Positions 1 through 9,019 of a stretch of DNA of 64,000 bases are shown here, one piece after another (within the stretch, counting starts at the first letter, position 1; every line of letters starts with the position of its first letter). Location: the NCBI GenBank assembly GCA_902521615.1, contig CABYSJ010000006.1:16860-80859 (forward strand), in the 5' to 3' direction. The position numbers were made by a program, and so were the translations under genes. The notes beneath the pieces were generated by a model. It was not told the DNA's origin. It saw only the letters and a list, made by a program, of their open reading frames with translations, and did not search any database. This DNA comes from an uncultured Pelagibacteraceae bacterium. GTDB taxonomy: Bacteria > Pseudomonadota > Alphaproteobacteria > Pelagibacterales > Pelagibacteraceae.

Positions 1-537
1 AATTTCTTTGGAAAAACATTTTTGTCTACATCTATTCTTATAATATACATGTTTCCTGCAATAGTTCTTGTTATTCCGTTGTATACAATATTTAGTCAAT
101 TAGGTTTACGTAATTCAATAGAGGGTTTATTAATTGTGTATACAGCAACAACACTCCCAGTAGCTATTTATATGTTACAAGGATACTTCAAAAGTATACC
201 AAAAGAATTAGAGGAAGCTGCAATATTAGATAAATTAAGTTGGTTTGGAATTATAATAAAAATTATAATCCCTTTAAGCATTCCTGCGATATCGTCTGTT
301 GCTTTATATGTTTTTATGATTGCTTGGAATGAGTTTTTGTTTTCATTAATGTTTTTAGATAATCCAAATTCATTTACATTATCTAGAGCTATTCAATACT
401 TAAGTGGAGATGCTGAAACGCCTAGACAATATTTAATGGCAGGATCAGTTGTAGTAACATTACCAGTATTATTTATATTTGTTTATTTTGAAAAATATTT
501 AGTGAGTGGTTTGACAGCAGGAAGCGTTAAAGGATAA
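1..537 (+). CDS. Carbohydrate ABC transporter permease (MalG-like), 5' end cut by window
   Basis: Frame open to base 1 (NFFGKTFLSTS...); EAA-type loop EEAAILDKLSWFGIIIKIIIPLSIPAISSVAL and multiple TM segments. Confidence 0.85.
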   Translation, partial: NFFGKTFLSTSILIIYMFPAIVLVIPLYTIFSQLGLRNSIEGLLIVYTATTLPVAIYMLQGYFKSIPKELEEAAILDKLSWFGIIIKIIIPLSIPAISSVALYVFMIAWNEFLFSLMFLDNPNSFTLSRAIQYLSGDAETPRQYLMAGSVVVTLPVLFIFVYFEKYLVSGLTAGSVKG

Positions 538-1799
538 TGAGTAGGTTTATTAAAAATGCTGAAAGAATTTTAATTGGAAATAGAAAAAGAGGATATACCT
601 TACCTACAAATAATAAACTTTATCCTGCTCAATGGAACTGGGACTCAGCATTTATTGCATTAGGATATTCTTATTTTAATTTAAATTTTGCATTGAAAGA
701 AATAAAGACACTTTTAGATGGACAATGGAAAGATGGAATGGTTCCACATATATTGTTTCATAATACAGATACAAATTATTATCCTAATCATACGGCTTGG
801 AATTGTGGAAACAAAGTTCGCTCGTCTGGGATAACTCAGCCACCAGTGCTTGCGAGTATTTTAAAACAAATAATAGATAAAAACAAAATTTCTCAAAAAC
901 AAAAAAAAGAAATTAAAAAATTTATACTTAAAATTAAAAAATCTCATGAGTGGTTTATTAAAAACAGAGATCCCAAAAAAACTGGTTTAGTTTCAATACT
1001 GCATCCTTGGGAAAGTGGTTATGATAACTCTTCGCTTTGGGATGGACCAATGAGTAAAGTCAAAATTGAAAAAAATATACAATACAAAAGAGCTGATAAT
1101 AAAATTGTTAATCCGGAACATAGACCTTTAAATATTGACTATGATAGATATGTAACAATTAAAAACGACCTAAGAAAAAAAAAGTATAATCCAAAAAAAA
1201 TATTCAATACTGCATTGTTCAATGTCGTTGATATTGGATTTAATTCTATATTTCTTAAAGCTAACAAAGATTTAATAATACTTTTAAATAAATTTAATTT
1301 AGATAGCTCTAAAATAATTAATTATGTAAAACTCACTGAGAGAAATATTTTAAGATATTTTGACAAAAAAAAGGGTATTTTTTTTTCATTTGATTTAAGA
1401 AATAAAAAAAAAATATTAGTCCCATCTATAACAAATTACTTTGTACTATTTGCCGATATTAATAATCATAAGATAAATGATGTTTTAATCAAAAACTTAA
1501 AAAAACATAACATAAAAGAAAAATATTTCTTTTCTTCAATAAAACCTAATCACAAAACCTTTGAAGAAAAACGTTATTGGAGAGGACCTGTATGGGTTAA
1601 TTGTAATTGGTTTATATACAAGGGTCTCATTAACAAGGACGAAAAATACTCAAAAAAAATTAAACAAAGCACTATTAGATTGGTAGAAAAAAAAGGATTT
1701 CACGAATATTACAGTTGCAAAAATGGTAAACCAATGGGTGCAAATAATTTTTCTTGGTCCGCGGCTTTATATTTGGATTTAAAATTAAATAAAGATTAA
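537..1799 (+). CDS. GH63/MGH1-like glycoside hydrolase (trehalase/glucosylglycerate-hydrolase-like fold)
   Basis: QWNWDSAFIALGY, DGMVPHI, WESGYDNSSLWD, RYWRGPVWVNCNWFIYKGL motifs; start overlaps the permease stop. Confidence 0.75.
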   Translation: MSRFIKNAERILIGNRKRGYTLPTNNKLYPAQWNWDSAFIALGYSYFNLNFALKEIKTLLDGQWKDGMVPHILFHNTDTNYYPNHTAWNCGNKVRSSGITQPPVLASILKQIIDKNKISQKQKKEIKKFILKIKKSHEWFIKNRDPKKTGLVSILHPWESGYDNSSLWDGPMSKVKIEKNIQYKRADNKIVNPEHRPLNIDYDRYVTIKNDLRKKKYNPKKIFNTALFNVVDIGFNSIFLKANKDLIILLNKFNLDSSKIINYVKLTERNILRYFDKKKGIFFSFDLRNKKKILVPSITNYFVLFADINNHKINDVLIKNLKKHNIKEKYFFSSIKPNHKTFEEKRYWRGPVWVNCNWFIYKGLINKDEKYSKKIKQSTIRLVEKKGFHEYYSCKNGKPMGANNFSWSAALYLDLKLNKD

Positions 1800-2161
1800 T
1801 CTTTTATTTTGTCCCATTCAGACATTCCGCCAGTAATGTTTTTAACATTTTTTACACCCATGTCTTTCATTGTTTTTGTGGCAAGAGTACCTTGACCGCC
1901 TAAACCACAAAAAACTACAAATTCTTTCTCTGGATTATTTTTAAAAATATCATTTTCTAAAGGACTTCCCTCTGCTAAATAAAATTCAAGCAATCCTCTG
2001 TCCATGTGTATGGCATTTCCTATTGTACCTTTAGAAAAACTATCTTTATCTCTTACATCAATAAATTGAACATTCGGATCATTTAATTTTTTCTTTGCAT
2101 CTTCAGCAGTAATATTTTCAATTTTGCTTCCTACACTCATAAGTTCATCAAATTTTTTCAT
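1796..2161 (-). CDS. Rhodanese-like domain protein
   Basis: VQFIDVRDKDSFSKGTIGNAIHMDRG...VVFCGLGGQGTLAT...GGMSEWDK; Cys loop FCGLGGQG. Confidence 0.85.
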   Translation of the reverse strand: MKKFDELMSVGSKIENITAEDAKKKLNDPNVQFIDVRDKDSFSKGTIGNAIHMDRGLLEFYLAEGSPLENDIFKNNPEKEFVVFCGLGGQGTLATKTMKDMGVKNVKNITGGMSEWDKIKD

Positions 2162-2178
2162 TTTAAATCCCTAAATTA

Positions 2179-3465
2179 TTAGTTTTGAAAACCGTATTTT
2201 CTTAATCTCACATCGCCTGTTCTAGCATGTGCTTCCATTCCTTCGTATCTTGAAATTCTTGCACAAGCAGCACCAACTTCTTTTGTTGCGGCCTTACTCA
2301 TTCTTTGGAAACTTAATGTTTTAATAAATTTTCCAACAAACAAACCACCAGTGTATCTTCCAGCACCTTTTGTTGGTAAAATATGATTTGTACCTGAGCA
2401 TTTATCTCCATAAGCAACGGTTGTTTCTTCACCAATGAATAAAGATCCATAATTTTTTAATCTGTCGTGGTACCATTGTAAATTTTTGGTCTGGACTTCT
2501 AAATGTTCTGGAGCGTATTCATCACTAACTTTAGCAATCTCTTCATCAGTGTCACAAAGAATTACTTCACCATAATCTCTCCATGCAGCACCAGAATTTT
2601 CTCTTGGAAGATCTGGTAAATCTGCAATTAATTCTGGAACTCTTTCCATTACATAATCTGCAACTTTTTTACTTTTAGTAAATAACCAAGCTGGAGAATT
2701 ATAACCGTGTTCTGCTTGTCCAACTAAATCATATGCAACCATTTCAGGATCAGCTGTCTCGTCTGCAATTACTGCAATTTCTGTAGGTCCTGCAAATAAA
2801 TCTATACCAACTTTTCCAAATAAAATTCTTTTTGCTTCAGCAACAAATTGGTTTCCAGGCCCTACTAAAATATCCGCAGGGGCATTTCCAAATAAACCGT
2901 TTGTCATTGCTGCAATAGCTTGTACACCACCTAAATTCATTATCACGTCAGCACCACATAAGTCAGCTGTATAAACAATTGATGGATGCACTCCAACTCC
3001 AGGTTTAGGTGAACTGCAAACTAAAATATTTTTTACACCAGCAACTTTTGCTGTTGTTACACTCATTACAGCTGAAGCTATATGAGCATATCTTCCAGCT
3101 GGAACATAACAACCTGCCGTATTTACCGGAATAAGTTTTTGTCCAGCAAATAAACCATCAGACAATTCAACTTCAAAATCTTGGCCATAATTTTTCAATT
3201 GTGCTTCAGCAAATTTTCTAACTCTTTCATGAGAGAATTGAATATCATCTTTAGTTTTTTGATCTAAATTTTTTTTTATTTCTTCAATTTTTTCTTTTGA
3301 AACAATTACATCACCTTCATATTTATCAAATTTTTTCGAAAGCTCCTTACAACCTTCCTCTTTACTAGTCTCAATATCTTTTAGAATATTTTCAACTATT
3401 TCTCTTGTTTTTGTGTCGTCAGTTGATGATGTTTTTGGTGATTTTTTTAAGTATGTAATTGCCAT
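2179..3465 (-). CDS. Histidinol dehydrogenase superfamily; probably sulfopropanediol dehydrogenase (HpsN)-like
   Basis: HisD-family motifs GPGNQFVAEAKR, DLFAGPTEIAVIAD, QAEHG, YAPEHLEVQ; no other his genes nearby. Confidence 0.75.
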   Translation of the reverse strand: MAITYLKKSPKTSSTDDTKTREIVENILKDIETSKEEGCKELSKKFDKYEGDVIVSKEKIEEIKKNLDQKTKDDIQFSHERVRKFAEAQLKNYGQDFEVELSDGLFAGQKLIPVNTAGCYVPAGRYAHIASAVMSVTTAKVAGVKNILVCSSPKPGVGVHPSIVYTADLCGADVIMNLGGVQAIAAMTNGLFGNAPADILVGPGNQFVAEAKRILFGKVGIDLFAGPTEIAVIADETADPEMVAYDLVGQAEHGYNSPAWLFTKSKKVADYVMERVPELIADLPDLPRENSGAAWRDYGEVILCDTDEEIAKVSDEYAPEHLEVQTKNLQWYHDRLKNYGSLFIGEETTVAYGDKCSGTNHILPTKGAGRYTGGLFVGKFIKTLSFQRMSKAATKEVGAACARISRYEGMEAHARTGDVRLRKYGFQN

Positions 3466-3525
3466 TTCTCTCCTTTAAAATTTCAGTTTATTTAAATGAA
3501 TTTCTTTTTAAATTCAATGAATCAT

Positions 3526-4437
3526 TTAGTCCAAAGCAACTACAGCAGCGGCAATTGAAGCTAAACGTGCTTGAGCTTCATCAGATCTACTTGTTATAAC
3601 GACTGGTACTTTTCCACCGACCACAACTCCTGCGGCACATGCTCCACTAAAATAGATAAGCATTTTTACCAAAGCATTTCCAGTTTCTACACTTGGCACT
3701 AACAATACATCTGCCTCACCAGCAACCAAATTTTTAATTCCTTTTATTGCTGCTGATTTTTTTGAAATACTGTTATCAAATGCTAAAGGGCCAAATACGT
3801 CAGCATTTAAATTTTCCTCTTTTGCTAATTTTGTAATTTCAGCAGCTTCAATTGAACTTGGCACACTTTCTAAAACTTCCTCTGTTGCTGATAAAACAGA
3901 TATTTTTGGTCTTTCTATTCCTATTCTGTGTGAAAAATTTATTACATTTTTCAAGATATGCATTTTAGTTTTTACATTGGGCAATACATTTAATGCTCCA
4001 TCAGTGATTATTAGAGGCTTATCATCTTTACCAATACTCATATGCCAAATATGACTTAGTCTTGTTTTACCTAACAAATTGTATTCACGTTTTAAAACCT
4101 CTTTCATGAGAACATCAGTATGAATGTGTCCTTTGACAATTATTTTAACCTTATCTTCACTTGCAAGTTTAGCAGCAATTTTAGCCGTATCATTCTCTAC
4201 AGGTTCATGAATAAGTTCATATTTAGAGATATCCCATTTAATATTTTCAGCACATTTTTGTATTTCAACTTCATGACCAATAAATATAGGCTCAATTAAA
4301 TTTTCATTAACCGCGTCTTGAACGGATAACATAGGCAAAGGTTTACCAGCATTTACAACTGCAACTTTAACTACTTTTTTTTTATGAGCTAAATCTAATA
4401 AGTTGTTTGGACAGACAATTTCTTTGTTTGAAAGCAT
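3526..4437 (-). CDS. Phosphate acetyl/butyryltransferase family protein
   Basis: PTA_PTB-type motifs: KGHIHTDVLMKEVL, RLSHIWHMSI, ITDGALNVLPN, GEADVLLVPSVETGNALVKML. Confidence 0.85.
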   Translation of the reverse strand: MLSNKEIVCPNNLLDLAHKKKVVKVAVVNAGKPLPMLSVQDAVNENLIEPIFIGHEVEIQKCAENIKWDISKYELIHEPVENDTAKIAAKLASEDKVKIIVKGHIHTDVLMKEVLKREYNLLGKTRLSHIWHMSIGKDDKPLIITDGALNVLPNVKTKMHILKNVINFSHRIGIERPKISVLSATEEVLESVPSSIEAAEITKLAKEENLNADVFGPLAFDNSISKKSAAIKGIKNLVAGEADVLLVPSVETGNALVKMLIYFSGACAAGVVVGGKVPVVITSRSDEAQARLASIAAAVVALD

Positions 4438-4536
4438 TTTTTCTACAAATAAGTGAAAAAACTGAACATGTATATAAAAAAAATTCTTTATATAAATTTA
4501 ACAAGTTTATATAATTGATCTTGAGCGGGGGAGAAT

Positions 4537-5388
4537 TTGGAAATTGTAACTAAAATAGCGCCAATCGTATTGGCATTAATAATGTTAGGCTTAGGCTTAG
4601 GATTAAAACTAGAAGATTTTGGAAGAGTATTTAAAGCACCAAAAGATTTTATTGTTGGTTTTATTTCTCAATTAATAATTCTTCCAATTGTAGCATACAT
4701 ATTAATTTTAATTTTAAAAACACCGCCTGAAATAGCAATAGGGGTTATGATTATAGCTGCAGCTCCAGGAGGTGTAACATCTAATGTAATGACAAAATTT
4801 GCTGATGGAGATGTTGCGTTATCAATATCTTTGACTGCTGTAATTAGCTTACTAAGTATAATTACAGTACCTTTAATAATTTTTACATCTGCAGATATGT
4901 TAGGAATAACAGAGGTTTCTCAAAATATTTCAATGACAGGAATAGCTTTAAAAATGTTTTTAGTTGTAACAGTACCTGTGATTTTAGGAATGATTATCAG
5001 AAAATTTGCTGAAAATTTTATATCTTCTAAAGTTGAAATATTTAATAAACTTAACATAATTTTATTCGCTATTTTTTTCGTAGCAGCTTTTTATTCAGAA
5101 AGAGAAAATTTTATTAGTTTTATTAAACAAGCAGGTCTAATTGCTTTAATTTTAAATATTTCAATGATGGTTACTGCATATTACATTGCAAAAGCTTTTG
5201 CCTCAGGTGTTAAACAAATGAAGTGTATTGCTTTAGAATGTGGATTACAAAATGGTACGTTAGCCTTATTTGTCTCTACGCAAATATTTGGTACTGATAT
5301 ATTATATGCGTTACCAACTGGTGCTTATGCATTAATTATGTATATAACAGGATTTATTTTTATTTATTTTTTAAGAAAATCTAATTAA
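4537..5388 (+). CDS. Bile acid:sodium symporter (BASS) family transporter
   Basis: Hydrophobic, AAPGGVTSNVMTKFADGDVALS and ALECGLQNGTLALF motifs; TTG start preceded by gggggag. Confidence 0.85.
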   Translation: MEIVTKIAPIVLALIMLGLGLGLKLEDFGRVFKAPKDFIVGFISQLIILPIVAYILILILKTPPEIAIGVMIIAAAPGGVTSNVMTKFADGDVALSISLTAVISLLSIITVPLIIFTSADMLGITEVSQNISMTGIALKMFLVVTVPVILGMIIRKFAENFISSKVEIFNKLNIILFAIFFVAAFYSERENFISFIKQAGLIALILNISMMVTAYYIAKAFASGVKQMKCIALECGLQNGTLALFVSTQIFGTDILYALPTGAYALIMYITGFIFIYFLRKSN

Positions 5389-6347
5389 TTATTAATTATT
5401 CTTATTTGATTAAAAATTTTATAAATAAAATGGCTTAAGCTAAGCATATTTTTATTAACCATACCCTTTGTTGTTACAAAAGCACTATCTTTAGCATTGT
5501 ATGTAATTAATTTTTTATCATTTATATGAAGAAATTTTTTATCAACTAAATATTTTATTTTTCTAACAACTGTAGGTCTAGGAATACCAGTTATCTCAGA
5601 AATTGACATGGCATTAACTCCTCTTTTATCTGATCCCTGAATCTCTTTTCTATATGAGTCTAAATTTGGTTTTTTTGGAGTAAATTTTGGATTTTTAATT
5701 GTATTTATTAGCACAACCATACCGATTGCAAAAACTTCTAAATCTTTTAATTCTTCTCTCCATCTTTTTATAAAAATAAACCAAAATTTATTAAATTGAT
5801 ACAAGCAATAAGAAAAATTTTCTTTTATTGCTAATATTATTTCTTTAGGAGAATAAACTTCACTTACTAATTTTTCCTTTTTTAAAATTTTATTAAATTC
5901 ATACAAGATATTTACAACCTCTGTAAGAGTGTCGACCGCTTTAGCTGAGTAAAGCGTATCTCGAACAACAAACATTTTCTTACCAGTTCTTTTAATTACT
6001 TTTAATTTTTCTAATTCTAAAACTTTTCTTCTAATACTTTCTTTCGGAATTCCTAAATCTTTTGAGATGTCTGAAATATTTATTTTATTAATTTCGATTT
6101 GTTTATCCTTATAAAATGTATCGTAATTAATTTTTACTCCATTTTGTCTGAAATATATAAGATCTTGATGTATCAGATATATAATGAGGACAAACTTGTC
6201 TATGTCTTTATAATGATCATAGGCTCTTACAAACCAGTTGCTTGTTAAAGTAAAATAAGCAGGTGCCAGCGCGGCAAAATTATCTTTAATTACTTTATTA
6301 ATTACCTTCTCGTCAATGTGTGCTGATATACTAGGTAAGGTTTTCAT
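5385..6347 (-). CDS. Transcriptional regulator with two winged-HTH-like segments
   Basis: NISDISKDLGIPKESIRRKVLELEKLKVIKRTGKK and SISEITGIPRPTVVRKIKYLVDKKFLHINDKK. Confidence 0.7.
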   Translation of the reverse strand: MKTLPSISAHIDEKVINKVIKDNFAALAPAYFTLTSNWFVRAYDHYKDIDKFVLIIYLIHQDLIYFRQNGVKINYDTFYKDKQIEINKINISDISKDLGIPKESIRRKVLELEKLKVIKRTGKKMFVVRDTLYSAKAVDTLTEVVNILYEFNKILKKEKLVSEVYSPKEIILAIKENFSYCLYQFNKFWFIFIKRWREELKDLEVFAIGMVVLINTIKNPKFTPKKPNLDSYRKEIQGSDKRGVNAMSISEITGIPRPTVVRKIKYLVDKKFLHINDKKLITYNAKDSAFVTTKGMVNKNMLSLSHFIYKIFNQIRIINN

Positions 6348-6360
6348 ATTTTAAAAATAA

Positions 6361-6391
6361 ACCCATTTTGATTTAAAAAAACCCAATCTGA
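6361..6391. promoter_or_regulatory. Two ACCCA-N3-TGA-type sites spaced 20 bp
   Basis: ACCCATTTTGATTTAAAAAAACCCAATCTGA upstream of the wHTH regulator (start 6347, minus). Confidence 0.5.
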
Positions 6392-6438
6392 ACAAATATT
6401 TTTATTTGTCAATCTTTCATTTATTTCTTGAGAATAAA

Positions 6439-6708
6439 CTACTTTTTTTTATCGAATTCTAAACTTCCTCTAGAGTTTACATTATCTTTTACATGTTTGT
6501 AGTAACTAATATCTTTGATTAACTTTAGAAGGTCAATTCCTTTGTTTTCATATCTTCTCTTAATAGTCATTCTTGGAATATTCACAAAATTTATTTGCTC
6601 AACAAAATCTTCTGTCCATTCTTTTTCTATTTTATCTTTAACTAATTTTTTCAAGAAAATTCTAAAGTCAGTACAGGTAATAGATTTTATGTTTTCATTG
6701 ATCAGCAT
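6439..6708 (-). CDS. Hypothetical small protein
   Basis: 89-aa ORF; charged composition more protein-like than the overlapping + strand ORF. Confidence 0.45.
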   Translation of the reverse strand: MLINENIKSITCTDFRIFLKKLVKDKIEKEWTEDFVEQINFVNIPRMTIKRRYENKGIDLLKLIKDISYYKHVKDNVNSRGSLEFDKKK

Positions 6709-6755
6709 AATATATGTTTTTAAGCATATTTAACAAATTTAAATCATTTGAACAA

Positions 6756-8048
6756 TCATTTAGAGTCGATAACAACTATAGTTAAATCATCTTTTTGAAT
6801 ATGACCTTTATTTAAAATATCATCAATCATAATTTTCAATCTTTCATAAGTAGGAGTTGTTTGATATTTTTTGATATAATTTTGAAATCCTTCTGAACCT
6901 AGCATTTCTCCGTTTGGATTTTTAATTTCTGTTATACCATCAGTAAAAATATACATTGAACTGTCATTAAAAGGAATTGTATGTTCCATATATTTTGTAT
7001 TAGGCATAATTCCTAAAGGTGGACCTGCTTCATTATAATTTGAAAACGAACCATCTTTCGAAAATATGATAGGGGGTTCATGACCTGCACTTGAAAGTAA
7101 TAATTCTTTTTTATTACTATCATAAACACCTACTAACATAGTCACAAACATACCTCTTGAAATAGTTTCACAAATTTCATTATTAAGTTGTATTAATAAA
7201 TCAGCAGCAGAAAAATTAGTTTTGCTTAAGCAACGATAAAGACTTGATGCCTTAGACATTAATAAGGATGATTTAATTCCTTTACCAGATACATCTGCAA
7301 CACCAAAACCATATTTTCCATCCCCTAAATCTGAAAAATTATAAAAATCTCCAGAAACTACTTTTGCAGGTATATTGATCCCTGCAATTGGAAAATCTTC
7401 TTTTTTATTTTGTGATAGAAGAGATTTTTGAATTTCTCCAACAATCTCTACTTCTTTTTGAATTTTATTCTTCTCCACCATTTCTTTTGCCATTTTTGCA
7501 TTTCTTATAGCAAGTGCAGCAGGTGCAGATAAAGTTTCAAGTAATTTTCTATCCTCTTCGATAAATAATTTATCATCAGTTTTTTTGTTTAAGCAGTGAA
7601 TAACTCCAATGCATTCATTTGCTGCTATAAGTGGGGAGCATAGAACTGAATAAGTTGTAAAATTTGTTTTATTATCTAAATCAAAATAGAATTCTGCAAT
7701 TTCCCTAACATCTTTTCGAACATTTCCAACTCGGATACATTTTTTTTGCTCTACCGCTTTTGCCATCACTCCATCTGTTAAATCTAACTCATATTCATCA
7801 AGATAATTTTGATTTATGGATGCAATACACTCAAATTTTTTCTTATGATCATTAATTAGAAATATATTTGCAGCTTGAGCATTTATTCTGCCAATAATTA
7901 CTTTAAGTGCTGTATTTAAAGTTTCTTTAAGCTCAAGAGATAAAGCAAACTCTTGATTCATGTTTGTAATGATTTCAAGATCAATGTTTGCTTGAGATAC
8001 CTCTGGTTTTTTTTCTTCTTCTGGTTTTTTGGGTTTAAATAAGAACAT
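6756..8048 (-). CDS. GAF domain-SpoIIE (PP2C-type) serine phosphatase
   Basis: GAF-like N-terminus; PP2C motifs SGDFYNF, GVADVSGKGIKSSLLMSK, SSAGHEPP, IFTDGITE, KDDLTIVVI. Confidence 0.9.
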   Translation of the reverse strand: MFLFKPKKPEEEKKPEVSQANIDLEIITNMNQEFALSLELKETLNTALKVIIGRINAQAANIFLINDHKKKFECIASINQNYLDEYELDLTDGVMAKAVEQKKCIRVGNVRKDVREIAEFYFDLDNKTNFTTYSVLCSPLIAANECIGVIHCLNKKTDDKLFIEEDRKLLETLSAPAALAIRNAKMAKEMVEKNKIQKEVEIVGEIQKSLLSQNKKEDFPIAGINIPAKVVSGDFYNFSDLGDGKYGFGVADVSGKGIKSSLLMSKASSLYRCLSKTNFSAADLLIQLNNEICETISRGMFVTMLVGVYDSNKKELLLSSAGHEPPIIFSKDGSFSNYNEAGPPLGIMPNTKYMEHTIPFNDSSMYIFTDGITEIKNPNGEMLGSEGFQNYIKKYQTTPTYERLKIMIDDILNKGHIQKDDLTIVVIDSK

Positions 8049-8216
8049 TTATATCTAGTATTTTATCCTGATTTTATATAATTTTACAACTATGGAGATT
8101 ATAATTAATAGTCCAAATTTTTACTTACATCTTCAAGATGCCGTATTAATGGTTCAGTTCATAATTGATGGCATTATTCAAGTGACATCGAATTTTAAAA
8201 TATAATTTTTTCATTA

Positions 8217-8978
8217 GTGGATTATTTATTTGTAATCATTTTAGGAGGACTTTGGGGAAGTTTTGCAAATGTTTGTATTTATCGTATGCCTTTGAACAAA
8301 GGTGTAGTTTCTGGAAGATCGTATTGTCCTAAATGCAAAAAACAAATTACTTGGAAAGATAATATACCAATTATTTCTTATTTTTTACTTAATGGTAAAT
8401 GTCGAAAATGTAAAAAACCAATTTCTTCTCAATATACTCTTATTGAGTTTTTGAGTATTTTATTTTTTACAATTATTTATTTTTTATATGGCACAACATT
8501 AACAACTCTTTTGTTAATGATTTTAAGTTTGTCTTTTATCATTATTTTTTTTATAGATCTAAAACATTTCATTATTCCAAATGAAATTACATTTTCTATG
8601 ATGGCTTTAGGATTTATTAAATCTTTTGACCCAAACTTAAATTCACTTTTTCCAAATTATATTAATTCATTAATTGGTGGATTGTTAGGTTATGGAATAA
8701 TTTGGTCAATTATATTTTTTTATAAGCAAGTACGAAAAAAAGAAGGCATGGGATTAGGGGATGCAAAGCTTTTTGCTGTTATTGGTTTCTGGTTTGGATG
8801 GTTAGCTATTCCGTTTATTATCTTTCTATCATCTATCATAGCTTTATTAAGTGTTGTTCCAAGTTTATTAAAAAATTCAAGAACAATGTCCTCACAGATA
8901 CCTTTTGGACCACATATTATTATAGGAACTTTAATTTATCTTTTTTTTGAAAACAGCTTTAAATCACTGCTATTTTAA
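8217..8978 (+). CDS. pilD: Prepilin peptidase
   Basis: GSFANVCIYRMP, four-Cys motif CPKC...CRKC, GLGDAKLFA aspartyl protease motif; GTG start. Confidence 0.93.
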   Translation: MDYLFVIILGGLWGSFANVCIYRMPLNKGVVSGRSYCPKCKKQITWKDNIPIISYFLLNGKCRKCKKPISSQYTLIEFLSILFFTIIYFLYGTTLTTLLLMILSLSFIIIFFIDLKHFIIPNEITFSMMALGFIKSFDPNLNSLFPNYINSLIGGLLGYGIIWSIIFFYKQVRKKEGMGLGDAKLFAVIGFWFGWLAIPFIIFLSSIIALLSVVPSLLKNSRTMSSQIPFGPHIIIGTLIYLFFENSFKSLLF

Positions 8979-9019
8979 AGATTCAATGACAAACGGTCAG
9001 TAGATCTATTTTCTTAAAA

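Noticed and set aside
2179-3465. Straight annotation as biosynthetic HisD
   Set aside because: No his neighbours; context and N-terminus (ITYLKKSPKTS) look more like HpsN-type enzymes, though phylogeny is needed
6515-6733. 72-aa + strand ORF
   Set aside because: Antisense to the 6439-6708 ORF, hydrophobic Phe/Ile/Ser-rich shadow translation with no clear RBS
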